A stretch of DNA of 64,000 nucleotides from Bradyrhizobium semiaridum. GTDB lineage: Bacteria > Pseudomonadota > Alphaproteobacteria > Rhizobiales > Xanthobacteraceae. The stretch is from the NCBI RefSeq assembly GCF_020329505.1, contig NZ_JAGKJJ010000002.1, positions 1 through 64,000 of the forward strand. Direction: 5' to 3'. A program made the position numbers and the translations under genes. Position 1 is the first letter of the stretch, and every line of letters starts with the position of its first letter. The notes below the pieces were generated by a model. The model saw nothing but the letters and a program-made list of their open reading frames with translations. It was not told the DNA's origin and did no database searches. Shown piece by piece: positions 24,489-32,988 of the stretch.

Positions 24489-25369
24489 TTCACCTCCGGC
24501 GGCAGCGACGACAGGATCGAATCCACATTGCCGCCGGTCTTCAGCCCGAAGATGGTGCCGCGGTCATAGAGCAGGTTGAACTCGACATAGCGGCCGCGGC
24601 GGACCAACTGCTCCTCGCGATCCTCGGCGGTCCAGGCGGCCGAGAAATTGCGCCGCACCAGCTCGGGATAGATTTTCAGGAAGCCGCGTCCGACGTCCTG
24701 GGTGAAGGCGAGGTCGGCCTCCCAGTCGCCGCTGTCGTGCCAGTCGTAGAAGATGCCGCCGATGCCGCGCGCTTCCTTGCGATGCGGCAGGTAGAAATAC
24801 TCGTCGCACCACTTCTTGTACTTCTCGTAGTCGGCGACCGGGCTGCTGCAGGCCGCCTGCATCGCGGCGTGGAAGGCGACCGTATCGGCATCCTCCTGGG
24901 TGCGCCGCCGGTCCAGCACCGGGGTCAGATCGGCGCCGCCGCCAAACCAGGCTTTCGTCGTCACGACGAAGCGCGTGTTCATGTGTACGGCGGGCACGTT
25001 CGGATTGCGCAAATGCGCGATCAGCGAAATGCCCGAGGCCCAGAATCTCGGATCGTCGGCGGCGCCCGGAATCTGCGCGCGGAATTCGGGCGCGAACTCG
25101 CCATGCACAGTCGAGCAGTGCACGCCGACCTTCTCGAACAGCCGTCCCTTCATGATCGACATCACGCCGCCGCCGCCCGGTCTGCCGCTGTGATCGGTGC
25201 GGTCCCACGGCGTGCGCACGAAGCGGCCGGCGTCGCCGGGGTAGAGCGCCATGGGCGCCTCGTCCTCAAGCCGTTCGAGCGCCGCACAGATATCGTCGCG
25301 CAGCGTCTCGAACCAGCCGCGCGCGCGCGCCTTGCGATCCTCGGTGATGGCGGGGTCTGTGGGCAGCAT
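24479..25369 (-). CDS. hemF: Coproporphyrinogen III oxidase, aerobic
   Basis: A 296-residue oxygen-dependent coproporphyrinogen oxidase, which converts coproporphyrinogen III to protoporphyrinogen IX in haem synthesis. Family-specific blocks are visible: [32 protein letters not shown], the [14 protein letters not shown] signature and [17 protein letters not shown] at the C-terminus. I chose the ATG at 25369, which begins [20 protein letters not shown]. It follows queD with only a 2-nt gap and overlaps the HAD gene, so it is in the same transcript. Confidence 0.95.
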   Translation of the reverse strand: MLPTDPAITEDRKARARGWFETLRDDICAALERLEDEAPMALYPGDAGRFVRTPWDRTDHSGRPGGGGVMSIMKGRLFEKVGVHCSTVHGEFAPEFRAQIPGAADDPRFWASGISLIAHLRNPNVPAVHMNTRFVVTTKAWFGGGADLTPVLDRRRTQEDADTVAFHAAMQAACSSPVADYEKYKKWCDEYFYLPHRKEARGIGGIFYDWHDSGDWEADLAFTQDVGRGFLKIYPELVRRNFSAAWTAEDREEQLVRRGRYVEFNLLYDRGTIFGLKTGGNVDSILSSLPPEVKWP

Positions 25370-25371
25370 TT

Positions 25372-25737
25372 CTATCCCTGCGGTCCGTAATAGGTGCAGC
25401 TCTCGTTGCAGCTGTCGCGATGCACACTGACACGGGTCAGCTTCGCGGAGTGTTGCAACCGCTCCCAGATGAAGCGCGACAGGTTCTCCAGCGTCGGCGG
25501 GCCGAGCGCCTCGATTCTGTTGAGCAGCTTGTGGTCGAGCGTCTTGCGCACCTCTTCCATGCCGCGTTCGAGCAGGCCGAGATCGACCACCATGCCGGTG
25601 GCCGGATCCGGCGTGCCGCGCACCGTGACCTCTGCGCGGAAGGAGTGACCGTGGATCTCCTCGCTGTCTGCACCAAATGTCGTTCCGGACAGCGCATGCG
25701 CAGCCTCGAACCGGAACGCCTTCGTCAATTCCCACAT
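25372..25737 (-). CDS. queD: 6-carboxytetrahydropterin synthase-like (QueD), with changed catalytic residue
   Basis: A 121-residue protein of the QueD/PTPS fold, the second step of queuosine precursor synthesis. The zinc-binding histidines (FEAAH and HGH) and the LDHKLLN element are present. In the usual family the catalytic cysteine lies four residues before HGH (C-x-x-x-HGH); here that stretch reads SEEIHGH, so the cysteine is replaced by serine, and the C-terminal Glu-Thr element reads RDS. It lies between queE and hemF, supporting a role in the queuosine route, but activity with the changed residues is unproved. Confidence 0.85.
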   Translation of the reverse strand: MWELTKAFRFEAAHALSGTTFGADSEEIHGHSFRAEVTVRGTPDPATGMVVDLGLLERGMEEVRKTLDHKLLNRIEALGPPTLENLSRFIWERLQHSAKLTRVSVHRDSCNESCTYYGPQG

Positions 25738-25771
25738 CTGTTTCGCTAGTCCAGTTCTCTCTAAATCCAGT

Positions 25772-26407
25772 TCATCTGATGCCGAGCGACTTGTGCGTCT
25801 GCACGCTGAGCCGCCATTGCGGATGCTTCAGGCAGTATTCGATCGCGCGCGCGGTGTTCTCGATCACCTCGGGACCGTCCATCGGCTGCAGCGAGAAGCG
25901 CTCGAAGGCGAGGTTCGCAAAATCCTCCGGCCGGTTCTCCGGCTGCGGATAGACCAGCTTGAGCTCGTGCCCCTTGCGCACGACGAGCTCGCTGTCGGCC
26001 TTCGGACTGACGCAGATCCAGTCGAGCCCGTCAGGCGGCGCGATGGTGCCGTTGGTTTCGAGGGCAATGGCAAAGCCATGCCCGTGCAGGGCGTCGATCA
26101 AGGCGGCGTCAACCTGCAGCAGCGGTTCGCCGCCGGTCAGCACGACGTAGCGCTCAGTGTCGCCACCGGTCCATTGCGCGGCGATGGTGTCGGCGAGTTC
26201 CCCCGCGGTCGCATAGCGGCCGCCCAGCGTGCCGTCGGTGCCGACGAAATCGGTGTCGCAGAACCGGCAAACCGCTCCGGCGCGATCCTGCTCGCGGCCG
26301 CTCCACAAATTGCAGCCGGCGAAGCGGCAGAACACGGAGGCGCGGCCCGCATGGGCGCCTTCGCCCTGCAGGGTCAGAAAGATCTCCTTGACCGCGTAGC
26401 TCACCAA
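25772..26407 (-). CDS. queE: 7-carboxy-7-deazaguanine synthase (radical SAM)
   Basis: A 211-residue radical SAM enzyme that converts carboxytetrahydropterin to 7-carboxy-7-deazaguanine in queuosine synthesis. The N-terminal EIFLTLQGEGAHAG is diagnostic, and the cluster cysteines are in GCNLW...VCRFCDTDF (C-x14-C-x2-C, the longer QueE spacing). VLTGGEPLLQ is the GGE motif. The annotated first codon is TTG, and the next codon, GTG at 26404, could also start it. queD follows 34 nt downstream. Confidence 0.95.
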   Translation of the reverse strand: MVSYAVKEIFLTLQGEGAHAGRASVFCRFAGCNLWSGREQDRAGAVCRFCDTDFVGTDGTLGGRYATAGELADTIAAQWTGGDTERYVVLTGGEPLLQVDAALIDALHGHGFAIALETNGTIAPPDGLDWICVSPKADSELVVRKGHELKLVYPQPENRPEDFANLAFERFSLQPMDGPEVIENTARAIEYCLKHPQWRLSVQTHKSLGIR

Positions 26408-26415
26408 AAATCCCT

Positions 26416-26877
26416 TTAGCCTGAACCTGTCGAACCGGTCTGGCGCAGCGCCTCGCCGACCGCCATGGCCGCCGTGACGGCCACATTGAGCGAGCGCAGA
26501 GGCGGCCTGATCGGAATCACCAGCCGCGCATCCGCGGCGGCCGCCACCGCATCGGTGACCCCGGCCGTCTCGCGCCCGAACAGCAGGACATCGGAGGCAG
26601 CATAGGCGAAATCAAGGTAGGATTCCGCCGCCTTGGTCGTGAACAGGACCAGCCGGCAGCCGGCCTCGGCCCGCCATTCCTCGAATTTCGACCATGAGTC
26701 GTGACGCTTCAACCGCACATGGTCGAGATAGTCCATACCCGCCCTGCGGAAATGCCGGTCCGACGTGTCAAAGCCCGCCGGTTCGATGATATGGGCCGCC
26801 ACGTCCAGGCAAGCGCACAGGCGCAGTATTGTCCCTGTATTCTGGGGGATATCGGGCTGGAACAGCGCGATCTGCAT
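26416..26877 (-). CDS. trmL: tRNA (cytidine(34)-2'-O)-methyltransferase
   Basis: A 153-residue SPOUT methyltransferase that 2'-O-methylates the wobble base of tRNA-Leu. The knot motifs are present: IALFQPDIPQNTGTILRLCA at the start, LLFGRETAGVTD, and IPIRPPLRSLNVAVTAAM at the end. I use the ATG at 26877; an in-frame GTG at 26886 is possible. It is the first gene of the minus-strand run and lies directly before queE, another wobble-base modification gene. Confidence 0.94.
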   Translation of the reverse strand: MQIALFQPDIPQNTGTILRLCACLDVAAHIIEPAGFDTSDRHFRRAGMDYLDHVRLKRHDSWSKFEEWRAEAGCRLVLFTTKAAESYLDFAYAASDVLLFGRETAGVTDAVAAAADARLVIPIRPPLRSLNVAVTAAMAVGEALRQTGSTGSG

Positions 26878-26886
26878 GGTGCTCAC

Positions 26887-27136
26887 GACCTGTGAAGACT
26901 GGATGAAATTGTCTCAATAAAACATCGCCCGGGGCGGATTTCGTGCATTGCACGCTTGCGAGCCGATAGCGGGCTTGCACTGATCCGGCAAGGGTGCCAA
27001 TAGAACGATTCTGGACTGCTGTTCCGCCATTTGGGGTGTGGAATGGTGGTTTTCTGCCGCCGCGGGGGCCGCGGGCGCCGGCAGCCTTTCCTGGGCGCGT
27101 TCCTGCGTCTCCGGGGCGGTTTCACCGGCTGCGGAT
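26887..27136. other. Divergent spacer between trmL and the bc1 operon
   Basis: A 250-nt spacer between divergent genes that should hold promoters for both trmL and petA. I see no coding frame, repeat or convincing operator in it. Confidence 0.5.
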
Positions 27137-27685
27137 ATGAAAGGGCTTGGAAACGTGACGACAGCGTCTTCGGCGGACCATCCGACACGCCGTGATTTCC
27201 TTTTTGTTGCAACCGGGGCCGCTGCTGCGGTCGGCGCCGCGTCCGTCGTCTGGCCGCTGGTCGCTCAGATGAACCCGGATGCCGCGACCATTGCTGCCGG
27301 CGCGCCGATCGAGGTCGACCTGACGCCGATCGCCGAGGGCCAGGACATCAAGGTCTTCTGGCGCGGCAAGCCGATCTACATCAGTCATCGCACCAAGAAG
27401 CAGATCGAAGAGGCGCAGAACGTGCAGCTCTCGAGCCTGCCCGATCCGCAGCCCGACTCCGCGCGCGTCAAGGCTGGCCACGATCAGTGGCTGGTCGTGA
27501 TCGGCATCTGCACCCATCTCGGCTGCATCCCGATCGCTCATGAGGGCAATTACGACGGCTTCTTCTGCCCCTGCCACGGCTCGCAGTACGACTCCTCCGG
27601 TCGTATCCGTCAGGGGCCCGCGCCCGCCAACCTGGCGGTGCCGCCCTATACCTTCGTTTCCGACACCAAAATCCAGATCGGCTGA
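27137..27685 (+). CDS. petA: Ubiquinol-cytochrome c reductase Rieske iron-sulfur subunit
   Basis: A 182-residue Rieske protein of the bc1 complex (called fbcF in Bradyrhizobium). The N-terminus has the twin-arginine motif [13 protein letters not shown], typical for Tat export with the helix retained as an anchor. Cluster box I is CTHLGC (residues 125-130) and box II is CPCHGS (144-149). An upstream frame begins at 27038, but the ATG at 27137 gives the usual length. The fused cytochrome b/c1 gene follows 71 nt downstream. Confidence 0.96.
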   Translation: MKGLGNVTTASSADHPTRRDFLFVATGAAAAVGAASVVWPLVAQMNPDAATIAAGAPIEVDLTPIAEGQDIKVFWRGKPIYISHRTKKQIEEAQNVQLSSLPDPQPDSARVKAGHDQWLVVIGICTHLGCIPIAHEGNYDGFFCPCHGSQYDSSGRIRQGPAPANLAVPPYTFVSDTKIQIG

Positions 27686-27756
27686 GTCCCGGAGCTTCCG
27701 GGGCTTCGGCCTCCACTTGGACCCATCGCGTCGTTTTTCTTCTCAGGATCGCATCA

Positions 27757-29829
27757 ATGAGCGGACCATCCGATTATCAACCGAGCAACCCCGCCTTGAA
27801 GTGGATCGAACGGCGCCTCCCGATCTTCGGCCTGATCCACTCGTCCTTCGTGGCCTATCCGACGCCGCGCAACCTGAACTACTGGTGGACCTTCGGCGCC
27901 ATCCTGTCGATGATGCTGGCGGTGCAGATCCTGACCGGCGTGATCCTGGCGATGCACTACACGCCGCACGCCGACCTCGCCTTCAAGTCGGTTGAGCTGA
28001 TCGTCCGCGACGTCAATTACGGCTGGCTGCTGCGCAACATGCACGCCTGCGGCGCGTCGATGTTCTTCTTCGCGGTCTACATCCACATGTTCCGCGGCCT
28101 CTATTATGGGTCGTACAAGGAGCCGCGCGAGGTGCTGTGGATCCTCGGCGTCATCATTTACCTCCTGATGATGGCGACCGGCTTCATGGGCTACGTGCTG
28201 CCGTGGGGCCAGATGAGCTTCTGGGGCGCCACCGTCATCACCAATCTGTTCTCGGCCATCCCGTATTTCGGCGAGAGCATCGTGACCCTGCTGTGGGGCG
28301 GCTATTCGGTCGGCAACCCGACGCTGAATCGCTTCTTCTCGCTGCACTACCTGTTGCCGTTCGTGATCGCCGGCGTCGTCGTGCTGCACATCTGGGCGCT
28401 GCATGTCGCGGGCCAGAACAATCCGGCCGGCGTCGAGGCGAAGACCGAGAAGGACACGGTGCCGTTCACGCCGTATGCGACGATCAAGGACATGTTCGGC
28501 GTGTCCTGTTTCCTGCTGTTCTATTCCTGGTTCATCTTCTACATGCCGAACTATCTCGGCGACGCCGACAACTACATCCCGGCGAACCCGGGCGTGACGC
28601 CGGCGCACATCGTGCCCGAATGGTACTACCTGCCGTTCTACGCGATCCTGCGCTCGATCCCGAACAAGCTTGCCGGCGTGGTGGCGATGTTCTCGGCGAT
28701 CATCATCCTGTGCTTCCTGCCCTGGCTCGACAGCGCGCGGACCCGGTCGTCGAAATACCGCCCGCTGGCCAAGCAGTTCTTCTGGATCTTCGTGGTGGTC
28801 TGCATCGGGCTCGGCTATCTCGGTTCGCAGCCGCCGGAAGGCATCTACGTGATCGCCGGCCGCATCCTGACGGTCTGCTACTTCGCCTACTTCCTGATCG
28901 TGCTGCCGCTGCTGTCCTACATCGAGACCCCGCGGCCGGTGCCGAACTCGATCGCCGACGACGTGCTGGCGAAGAGCAAAGGCAAGGCCCAGCCGATGGT
29001 GTCGACCGTGATCGCCATCATGATCGCGGGCGGCCTCCTGGTCGGCGGCGCGCAAAGCGCCAAGGCCGAGGAGGGCGGCGACAAGCCGCCGGCCCAGAAG
29101 TGGTCGTTCTCGGGACCTCTGGGCACTTATGACCGCGGCTCGTTGCAGCGTGGCCTGAAAGTCTACAAGGAAGTCTGCGCGGCCTGCCACGGCCTGTCCT
29201 ATGTCGCGTTCCGCAACCTCGCCGACCCCGGCGGTCCCGGCTACTCGGCGGCGCAGGCGTCGGCATTCGCCTCGGACTACAAGATCAAGGACGGCCCGAA
29301 CGACCAGGGCGAGATGTTCGAACGTCCCGGCCGCGCCGCGGACTACTTTCCGTCGCCGTTCCCGAACGAGCAGGCCGCCCGCGCGGCCAATGGCGGCGCG
29401 GCGCCGCCCGACCTGTCGCTGATCGCCAAGGCGCGCTCCTACAAGCGCGGCTTCCCGATGTTCGTGGTCGACTTCTTCACCCAGTACCAGGAACAGGGCC
29501 CGGATTACGTCGACGCGATCCTGCAGGGCTTCGAGGACAAGGTGCCGGCCGGCGTCACGATCCCCGAGGGTTCGTACTACAACAAGTACTTCCCCGGTCA
29601 CGCCATCAAGATGCCGAAGCCGCTCTCCGACGGCCAGGTCACCTATGACGACGGCTCGCCGGCGACGGTCAAGCAGTACGCGCACGACGTGACCACCTTC
29701 CTGATGTGGGCCGCCGAGCCGCACATGGAGGCGCGCAAGCGGCTCGGTCTGCAGGTGTTCGCCTTCCTGATCATCTTCGCCGGCCTGATGTACTTCACCA
29801 AGAAGAAGGTCTGGGCCGACGCGCACTGA
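27757..29829 (+). CDS. fbcH: Fused cytochrome b / cytochrome c1
   Basis: A 690-residue polyprotein. Residues 1 to about 405 are cytochrome b (eight helices, with [12 protein letters not shown] and [15 protein letters not shown] regions carrying haem ligands and the [18 protein letters not shown] stretch). Residues 414-437 are an internal signal peptide ending AKA, after which cytochrome c1 begins (EEGGDKPP...). Its haem site is CAACH at 474-478, and a C-terminal anchor ([11 protein letters not shown]) closes it. In Bradyrhizobium such a fusion is known to be cleaved into both subunits. It oxidises ubiquinol and reduces cytochrome c. Confidence 0.97.
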   Translation: MSGPSDYQPSNPALKWIERRLPIFGLIHSSFVAYPTPRNLNYWWTFGAILSMMLAVQILTGVILAMHYTPHADLAFKSVELIVRDVNYGWLLRNMHACGASMFFFAVYIHMFRGLYYGSYKEPREVLWILGVIIYLLMMATGFMGYVLPWGQMSFWGATVITNLFSAIPYFGESIVTLLWGGYSVGNPTLNRFFSLHYLLPFVIAGVVVLHIWALHVAGQNNPAGVEAKTEKDTVPFTPYATIKDMFGVSCFLLFYSWFIFYMPNYLGDADNYIPANPGVTPAHIVPEWYYLPFYAILRSIPNKLAGVVAMFSAIIILCFLPWLDSARTRSSKYRPLAKQFFWIFVVVCIGLGYLGSQPPEGIYVIAGRILTVCYFAYFLIVLPLLSYIETPRPVPNSIADDVLAKSKGKAQPMVSTVIAIMIAGGLLVGGAQSAKAEEGGDKPPAQKWSFSGPLGTYDRGSLQRGLKVYKEVCAACHGLSYVAFRNLADPGGPGYSAAQASAFASDYKIKDGPNDQGEMFERPGRAADYFPSPFPNEQAARAANGGAAPPDLSLIAKARSYKRGFPMFVVDFFTQYQEQGPDYVDAILQGFEDKVPAGVTIPEGSYYNKYFPGHAIKMPKPLSDGQVTYDDGSPATVKQYAHDVTTFLMWAAEPHMEARKRLGLQVFAFLIIFAGLMYFTKKKVWADAH

Positions 29830-29855
29830 CGCGGAGGCACGGTATCGCGACATTG

Positions 29856-29880
29856 AAAAAGCCCCTGCGGGGGCTTTTTT
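29856..29880 (+). terminator. Intrinsic terminator of petA-fbcH
   Basis: AAAAAGCCCC-TGCG-GGGGCTTTTTT: a short GC stem with tetraloop flanked by A and T runs, 27 nt after the fbcH stop. It is the clearest terminator in the window. Confidence 0.92.
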
Positions 29881-29987
29881 GCTGTCCGGCAATGACGAGT
29901 CCGCGAGTTCGCCTGCGGGCGATTGCGTCAGTCGCGGAGTGCGGACAAGATGCCGGCCAATCGCCGGCCAACATTGCGGAGGAACTC

Positions 29988-30662
29988 ATGGGTACCAGCA
30001 TCAGCTTCAAGCGTCCGGACGGCAAGGATGCCACGGGCTATCTCGCCAATGCCGCACGCGGCAACGCGCCCGGTGTCGTCGTGATCCAGGAATGGTGGGG
30101 CCTGTCGGACCAGATCAAGGGCCTGTGCGACCGCTTCGCGGTGGCCGGCTTCGATGCGCTGGCGCCCGATCTGTACAAGGGCAAGGTGGTGCCGTATCAC
30201 GACACCGACGCGGCCGGCAAAGAAATGAACTCGCTCGACTTCATGGACGCCACCACCCAGACCGTGCGCGGCGCCGCGCAATATCTCGCCAAGAACGGCG
30301 CCAAGGTCGGCCTGACCGGCTTCTGCCTCGGCGGCGCGGTGACCATCATCGGCGCGGTGCACGTACCGGAACTGACTGCAGGCGTCGTGTTCTACGGCAT
30401 CCCGCCGGAGCAGGCGGCCAAGCCCGCCGACGTGAAGATCCCGCTGCAGGCGCACTTCGCCAACAAGGACGACTGGTGCACGCCGGAGTTGGTCGGCAAT
30501 TTCGAGAAGGCGATGAAGGCCGCCGGCAAATCGCTCGAGCTGTTCCGCTATGACGCCGAGCACGCCTTTGTCAACGAGCAGCGCCAGTCGGTACACGACC
30601 GCGAAGCCGCCGAACTCGCCTGGGGCCGCGCGACGGACTTCTTCAGGAAGCACCTGGGGTAG
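29988..30662 (+). CDS. Dienelactone hydrolase-family protein
   Basis: A 224-residue alpha/beta hydrolase; the ATG at 29988 has the ribosome-binding site GCGGAGGAACTC. The dienelactone hydrolase pattern is complete: the conserved QEWWGL near the N-terminus, the nucleophile elbow GFCLGG with cysteine as in true dienelactone hydrolases, Asp in KDDWC and the His in DAEHAFVN. These enzymes open dienelactones in chloroaromatic breakdown, but many homologues have other ester substrates; no aromatic catabolic cluster is adjacent. Confidence 0.92.
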   Translation: MGTSISFKRPDGKDATGYLANAARGNAPGVVVIQEWWGLSDQIKGLCDRFAVAGFDALAPDLYKGKVVPYHDTDAAGKEMNSLDFMDATTQTVRGAAQYLAKNGAKVGLTGFCLGGAVTIIGAVHVPELTAGVVFYGIPPEQAAKPADVKIPLQAHFANKDDWCTPELVGNFEKAMKAAGKSLELFRYDAEHAFVNEQRQSVHDREAAELAWGRATDFFRKHLG

Positions 30663-30684
30663 GGCGGTCAACCGCCAGCGTGAT

Positions 30685-30712
30685 GTCGTCCCTGCTTTCC
30701 GCAGGGACGACC
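30685..30712. repeat. Short hairpin repeat, R5-like
   Basis: GTCGTCCCTGC-TTTCC-GCAGGGACGAC in the gap before the toxin-antitoxin genes, a variant of the R5 motif GTCGTCCCGGCG...GGGACGAC. Confidence 0.6.
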
Positions 30713-30780
30713 GAATAGCGGGCTCTCCGGCTCATCAGGGCTACTCGCATTTGGCGGTCCGGCGGCCTTATATTTCGGCC

Positions 30781-31008
30781 ATGAACCGGATCCTGGAAGA
30801 CGCCATCGAGAAGTTCCGCCGGCTGCCTCCAGACCGGCAAGCATATGTCGCAGAACTGCTGGAGCAGATCGTCGCGGCGGGAGCCGAAGCATTCGTCGTA
30901 CCGGACGAGCACCGAGCCGGCATTCTCGAAGGCCTCGAACAGTCTCGGCGCGGCGAATTCGCGAGCGATGAGGAAATGGCGGCACTCTGGGAGAAGTGCG
31001 GCCTGTGA
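30781..31008 (+). CDS. Antitoxin of a ParE/RelE-type pair
   Basis: A 75-residue mostly helical protein (NRILEDAIEKFRRLPPDRQAYVAELLEQI...) ending in a segment with GILEGLEQSRRGEFASDEEM, a layout common to small alphaproteobacterial antitoxins, where the C-terminal part wraps the toxin. The stop codon overlaps the toxin start (GTGA), so translation is coupled as in most type II modules. Autorepression by the antitoxin is expected; I do not see a clear operator. Confidence 0.8.
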   Translation: MNRILEDAIEKFRRLPPDRQAYVAELLEQIVAAGAEAFVVPDEHRAGILEGLEQSRRGEFASDEEMAALWEKCGL

Positions 31009-31295
31009 AGTTGCGTTTTGCACGGCGAGCGCGCAACGATATCGACCAAATTCACGATTACATCTCAGAGCACAGCAGGCGGGCGGCGACGGCAGTCGTT
31101 CGACAGATACGGCTGACGATCGAGCTGCTTGCGCGATATCCCGGCCTGGCCGGGAAACCGGACATTCCAGAGGTGCGGGTCTTGCCGACCTCTCGATATC
31201 CGTATCTCGTCTACCACCGAGTTACAGAGCACGAACTTATTATCCTTCATATCCGGCATGGCCGGCGCGATGTGCCAAAGGCGGGCGATCTCTAG
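31005..31295 (+). CDS. ParE/RelE-family toxin
   Basis: A 96-residue protein from the GTG at 31005. The sequence LRFARRARNDIDQIHDYISEHS at the start and LPTSRYPYLVYHRVTEHELIILHIRHGRRD at the end are characteristic of the ParE/RelE fold. ParE members poison gyrase and RelE members cleave ribosome-bound mRNA; which applies here cannot be told. A palindromic R3 repeat begins at the stop codon. Confidence 0.85.
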   Translation: MKLRFARRARNDIDQIHDYISEHSRRAATAVVRQIRLTIELLARYPGLAGKPDIPEVRVLPTSRYPYLVYHRVTEHELIILHIRHGRRDVPKAGDL

Positions 31296-31334
31296 CCGGC
31301 CCCGGGTTGCGCTGCGCTGCATCCGGGCTACCCG
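31293..31334. repeat. Palindromic repeat, family R3, short copy
   Basis: CTAGCCGGCCCCGGGTTGCG...GCATCCGGGCTAC directly behind the toxin gene. Family hallmark: TAGCCCGGATG...CATCCGGGCTA. Confidence 0.75.
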
Positions 31335-31346
31335 GCTCGGAACGCA

Positions 31347-31502
31347 TCACCTCCAATGGTCGCATATCGTCACGGCGAGCGTCAGCACCGCGACCAGAAA
31401 GGCGGATCGCGCGAGCATTTTGCTCTTGCGCGCATCGGCTGCAGCCATCTCGGCTTCGTGTGCGCGGTTGAAGACTTCCTTGTAGCGTTCGTCGTCCGAC
31501 AT
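31347..31502 (-). CDS. Small tail-anchored protein, hypothetical
   Basis: A 51-residue protein starting at the ATG at 31502 behind a GGAG ribosome-binding site (7 nt spacing): MSDDERYKEVFNRAHEAEM, a short Lys/Arg stretch, then a hydrophobic C-terminal helix (SAFLVAVLTLAVTIC). It sits between two R3 repeat copies. I recognise no family. The good ribosome-binding site and amphipathic-to-membrane layout make it plausible as a real gene. Confidence 0.55.
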   Translation of the reverse strand: MSDDERYKEVFNRAHEAEMAAADARKSKMLARSAFLVAVLTLAVTICDHWR

Positions 31503-31600
31503 CTCGGGGCTCCAGTTGCGTTGAGCCCATGTCGTGCACGGAAAGCGGCGTAGGTAAGGCGTGAGACATCGATCGACATATTGCGCCCCGGCACGCAGCG

Positions 31601-31659
31601 ATCCGTAGGCCGGATTACGCTGCGCTCCATCCGGGCTACACGCGATCCGGCCTACGCGT
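31601..31659. repeat. Palindromic repeat, family R3
   Basis: GTAGGCCGGATTACGC...CATCCGGGCTACACGCGATCCGGCCTACGC; a nested pair of R3-like hairpins just downstream of the extradiol dioxygenase stop codon. Confidence 0.75.
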
Positions 31660-31663
31660 GTCA

Positions 31664-32662
31664 TTAATTCCTGTCGCGCACACCGTCCCACCATGGGCAG
31701 GTGCCGGACATCAGCTTGAAATTGCCTTCCATCACCTGCACCGGCGCGCGGCGGCCCTCCGCGGCGGCGCGCATCCGCATCTCGCGGGCGATGGCGCGGT
31801 CCTCCGGTGACAGCCAGATGCGCTCATGGCCCCACAGGCTCGGGCCATCATGCATCTCGAACGGGGTCCAGGTCGCCGGATCGATCTCGCGGCCGCCCCA
31901 GCCGCACTCGACCATGAAGGACGACGGCGACTTGGCGTAGAACGACGTCATCAGATCGTTGGTGTGGCGGCCGAGCGTGACGTTGACGCGGTCTTCCTTC
32001 TGCGCGACGTCGTAGGCCTGCCCGACATCGTCGAGCGAGAACAGCTCAACCATCAGGTGATGCATGCCGCTCCTGCCGGTCTCGATCAGCGCCAGCGAGT
32101 GGTGGCGCGGATTGACGTGGAAGAAGTAGGCGCGGAACGGCTTCTCGATGTAGTCGCTGAGGCCGAAGCCGAGCACGTCGACATAGAAGCTCATCACAGG
32201 TGCGATGTGCTCGACCGTCAGCACGGCATGGCCGAGCCCTTGCGCGCCGGTGCGGAAGCCGGAAATCGATCGCCCCGGCTTGAACGGCGTGTCGTCGATC
32301 TCGGCGCCATGAAATGCCTCGAGGCGGTTGCCGGCGGGATCGTGGAACGAGATCAGGCTGCGTACCCGTCGGCTGTCGGCGAGCGATGGCGGCTCGGCGG
32401 TCACCGCGGCCCCGGCACGCTCCAGCCGCGCCGCCAGCGCGTCGAGCGCGGCCGTATCCGCCACCTCCCAGCCGAAGAAGCGCGCGCCTTCGCCTAGCGC
32501 GCGGTCGATCACGATGCGTTGCTTGCGGTCGTCCATCCGGAAGGCGAGCAGCGAGTTGCCGCGCTCGATGGCCTGCAGTCCGACCAGGCCGGTGCCGAAT
32601 TGTCGCCAGTCGTCGAGGGCGTCCGAACCGAAGCCGGCATAGCCGAGACCCAGTATCGCCAT
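31664..32662 (-). CDS. Extradiol ring-cleavage dioxygenase (VOC, BphC-like)
   Basis: A 332-residue type I extradiol dioxygenase with two VOC domains (about 1-135 and 145-310). The iron ligands are visible as His in GLGHAVLTVE, His in MHHLMVEL and Glu in FMVECGWGG. Such enzymes open catechol-type rings next to the hydroxyl groups, as in biphenyl or aromatic degradation. I prefer the ATG at 32662, with GGAGA six nt before it, over the ATG at 32674. It stands alone, without the usual hydrolase or hydratase partners, so the substrate remains open. Confidence 0.9.
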   Translation of the reverse strand: MAILGLGYAGFGSDALDDWRQFGTGLVGLQAIERGNSLLAFRMDDRKQRIVIDRALGEGARFFGWEVADTAALDALAARLERAGAAVTAEPPSLADSRRVRSLISFHDPAGNRLEAFHGAEIDDTPFKPGRSISGFRTGAQGLGHAVLTVEHIAPVMSFYVDVLGFGLSDYIEKPFRAYFFHVNPRHHSLALIETGRSGMHHLMVELFSLDDVGQAYDVAQKEDRVNVTLGRHTNDLMTSFYAKSPSSFMVECGWGGREIDPATWTPFEMHDGPSLWGHERIWLSPEDRAIAREMRMRAAAEGRRAPVQVMEGNFKLMSGTCPWWDGVRDRN

Positions 32663-32826
32663 GTGCGTCTCCATCCGCTGTCCGTTTTTTGGGCGGTCGA
32701 CCGTCCGCCATTGGCGTAATCCTACGCGGATTTGCCGCCTTTCGAACCGGAAAAGGTTGTCCCGGGCCGGGGCAGTGCGGGCGCGCCTCCCTTGACACGG
32801 CCCGCGCCCGGTGGTGAGTAGCTGCC

Positions 32827-32877
32827 ATGAACACCGTTGCCAGCCCATCCCGTCGTTGGTGGCCCACCTTCTCATAG
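32827..32877 (+). CDS. trpL: trp operon leader peptide
   Basis: An ORF of 16 codons, MNTVASPSRRWWPTFS, with two tandem tryptophan codons (32857-32862), located 112 nt before trpE(G) and followed by alternative hairpins. Rhizobial trpE(G) genes are known to be controlled by attenuation through a Trp-rich leader peptide, so this is very probably the leader. It is too short to be called by normal gene finders. Confidence 0.85.
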   Translation: MNTVASPSRRWWPTFS

Positions 32878-32948
32878 GTGGCCGGTGCGGTTCATTCCCC
32901 AAAAACGTCGAAGGTCGCCATCGCAGTGCGACGGTACCTTCGTTTGTC
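32863..32948 (+). promoter_or_regulatory. trp attenuator region
   Basis: An early stem can form between CCCACC (32863-32868) and GGTGGC (32877-32882), overlapping the Trp codons and leader stop. A later stem pairs CGAAGGT (32909-32915) with ACCTTCG (32936-32942), enclosing TCGC-AGT-GCGA, followed by TTTGT. This is the arrangement expected for ribosome-stalling attenuation; the T-run is short. Confidence 0.65.
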
Positions 32949-32988
32949 CTGTGTGGCGCTCTCTCGGCAAGTCTCGTAAGAGGATCAC

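Noticed and set aside
27754..29892. 712-codon open frame on the minus strand
   Set aside because: It is the mirror of the cytochrome b/c1 gene; the composition (Arg/His-rich without domains) is typical of antisense frames in GC-rich DNA.
31240..31569. 109-codon minus-strand frame over the toxin end
   Set aside because: Overlaps the toxin gene and repeats; the shorter coupled-start ORF at 31347-31502 explains the region better.
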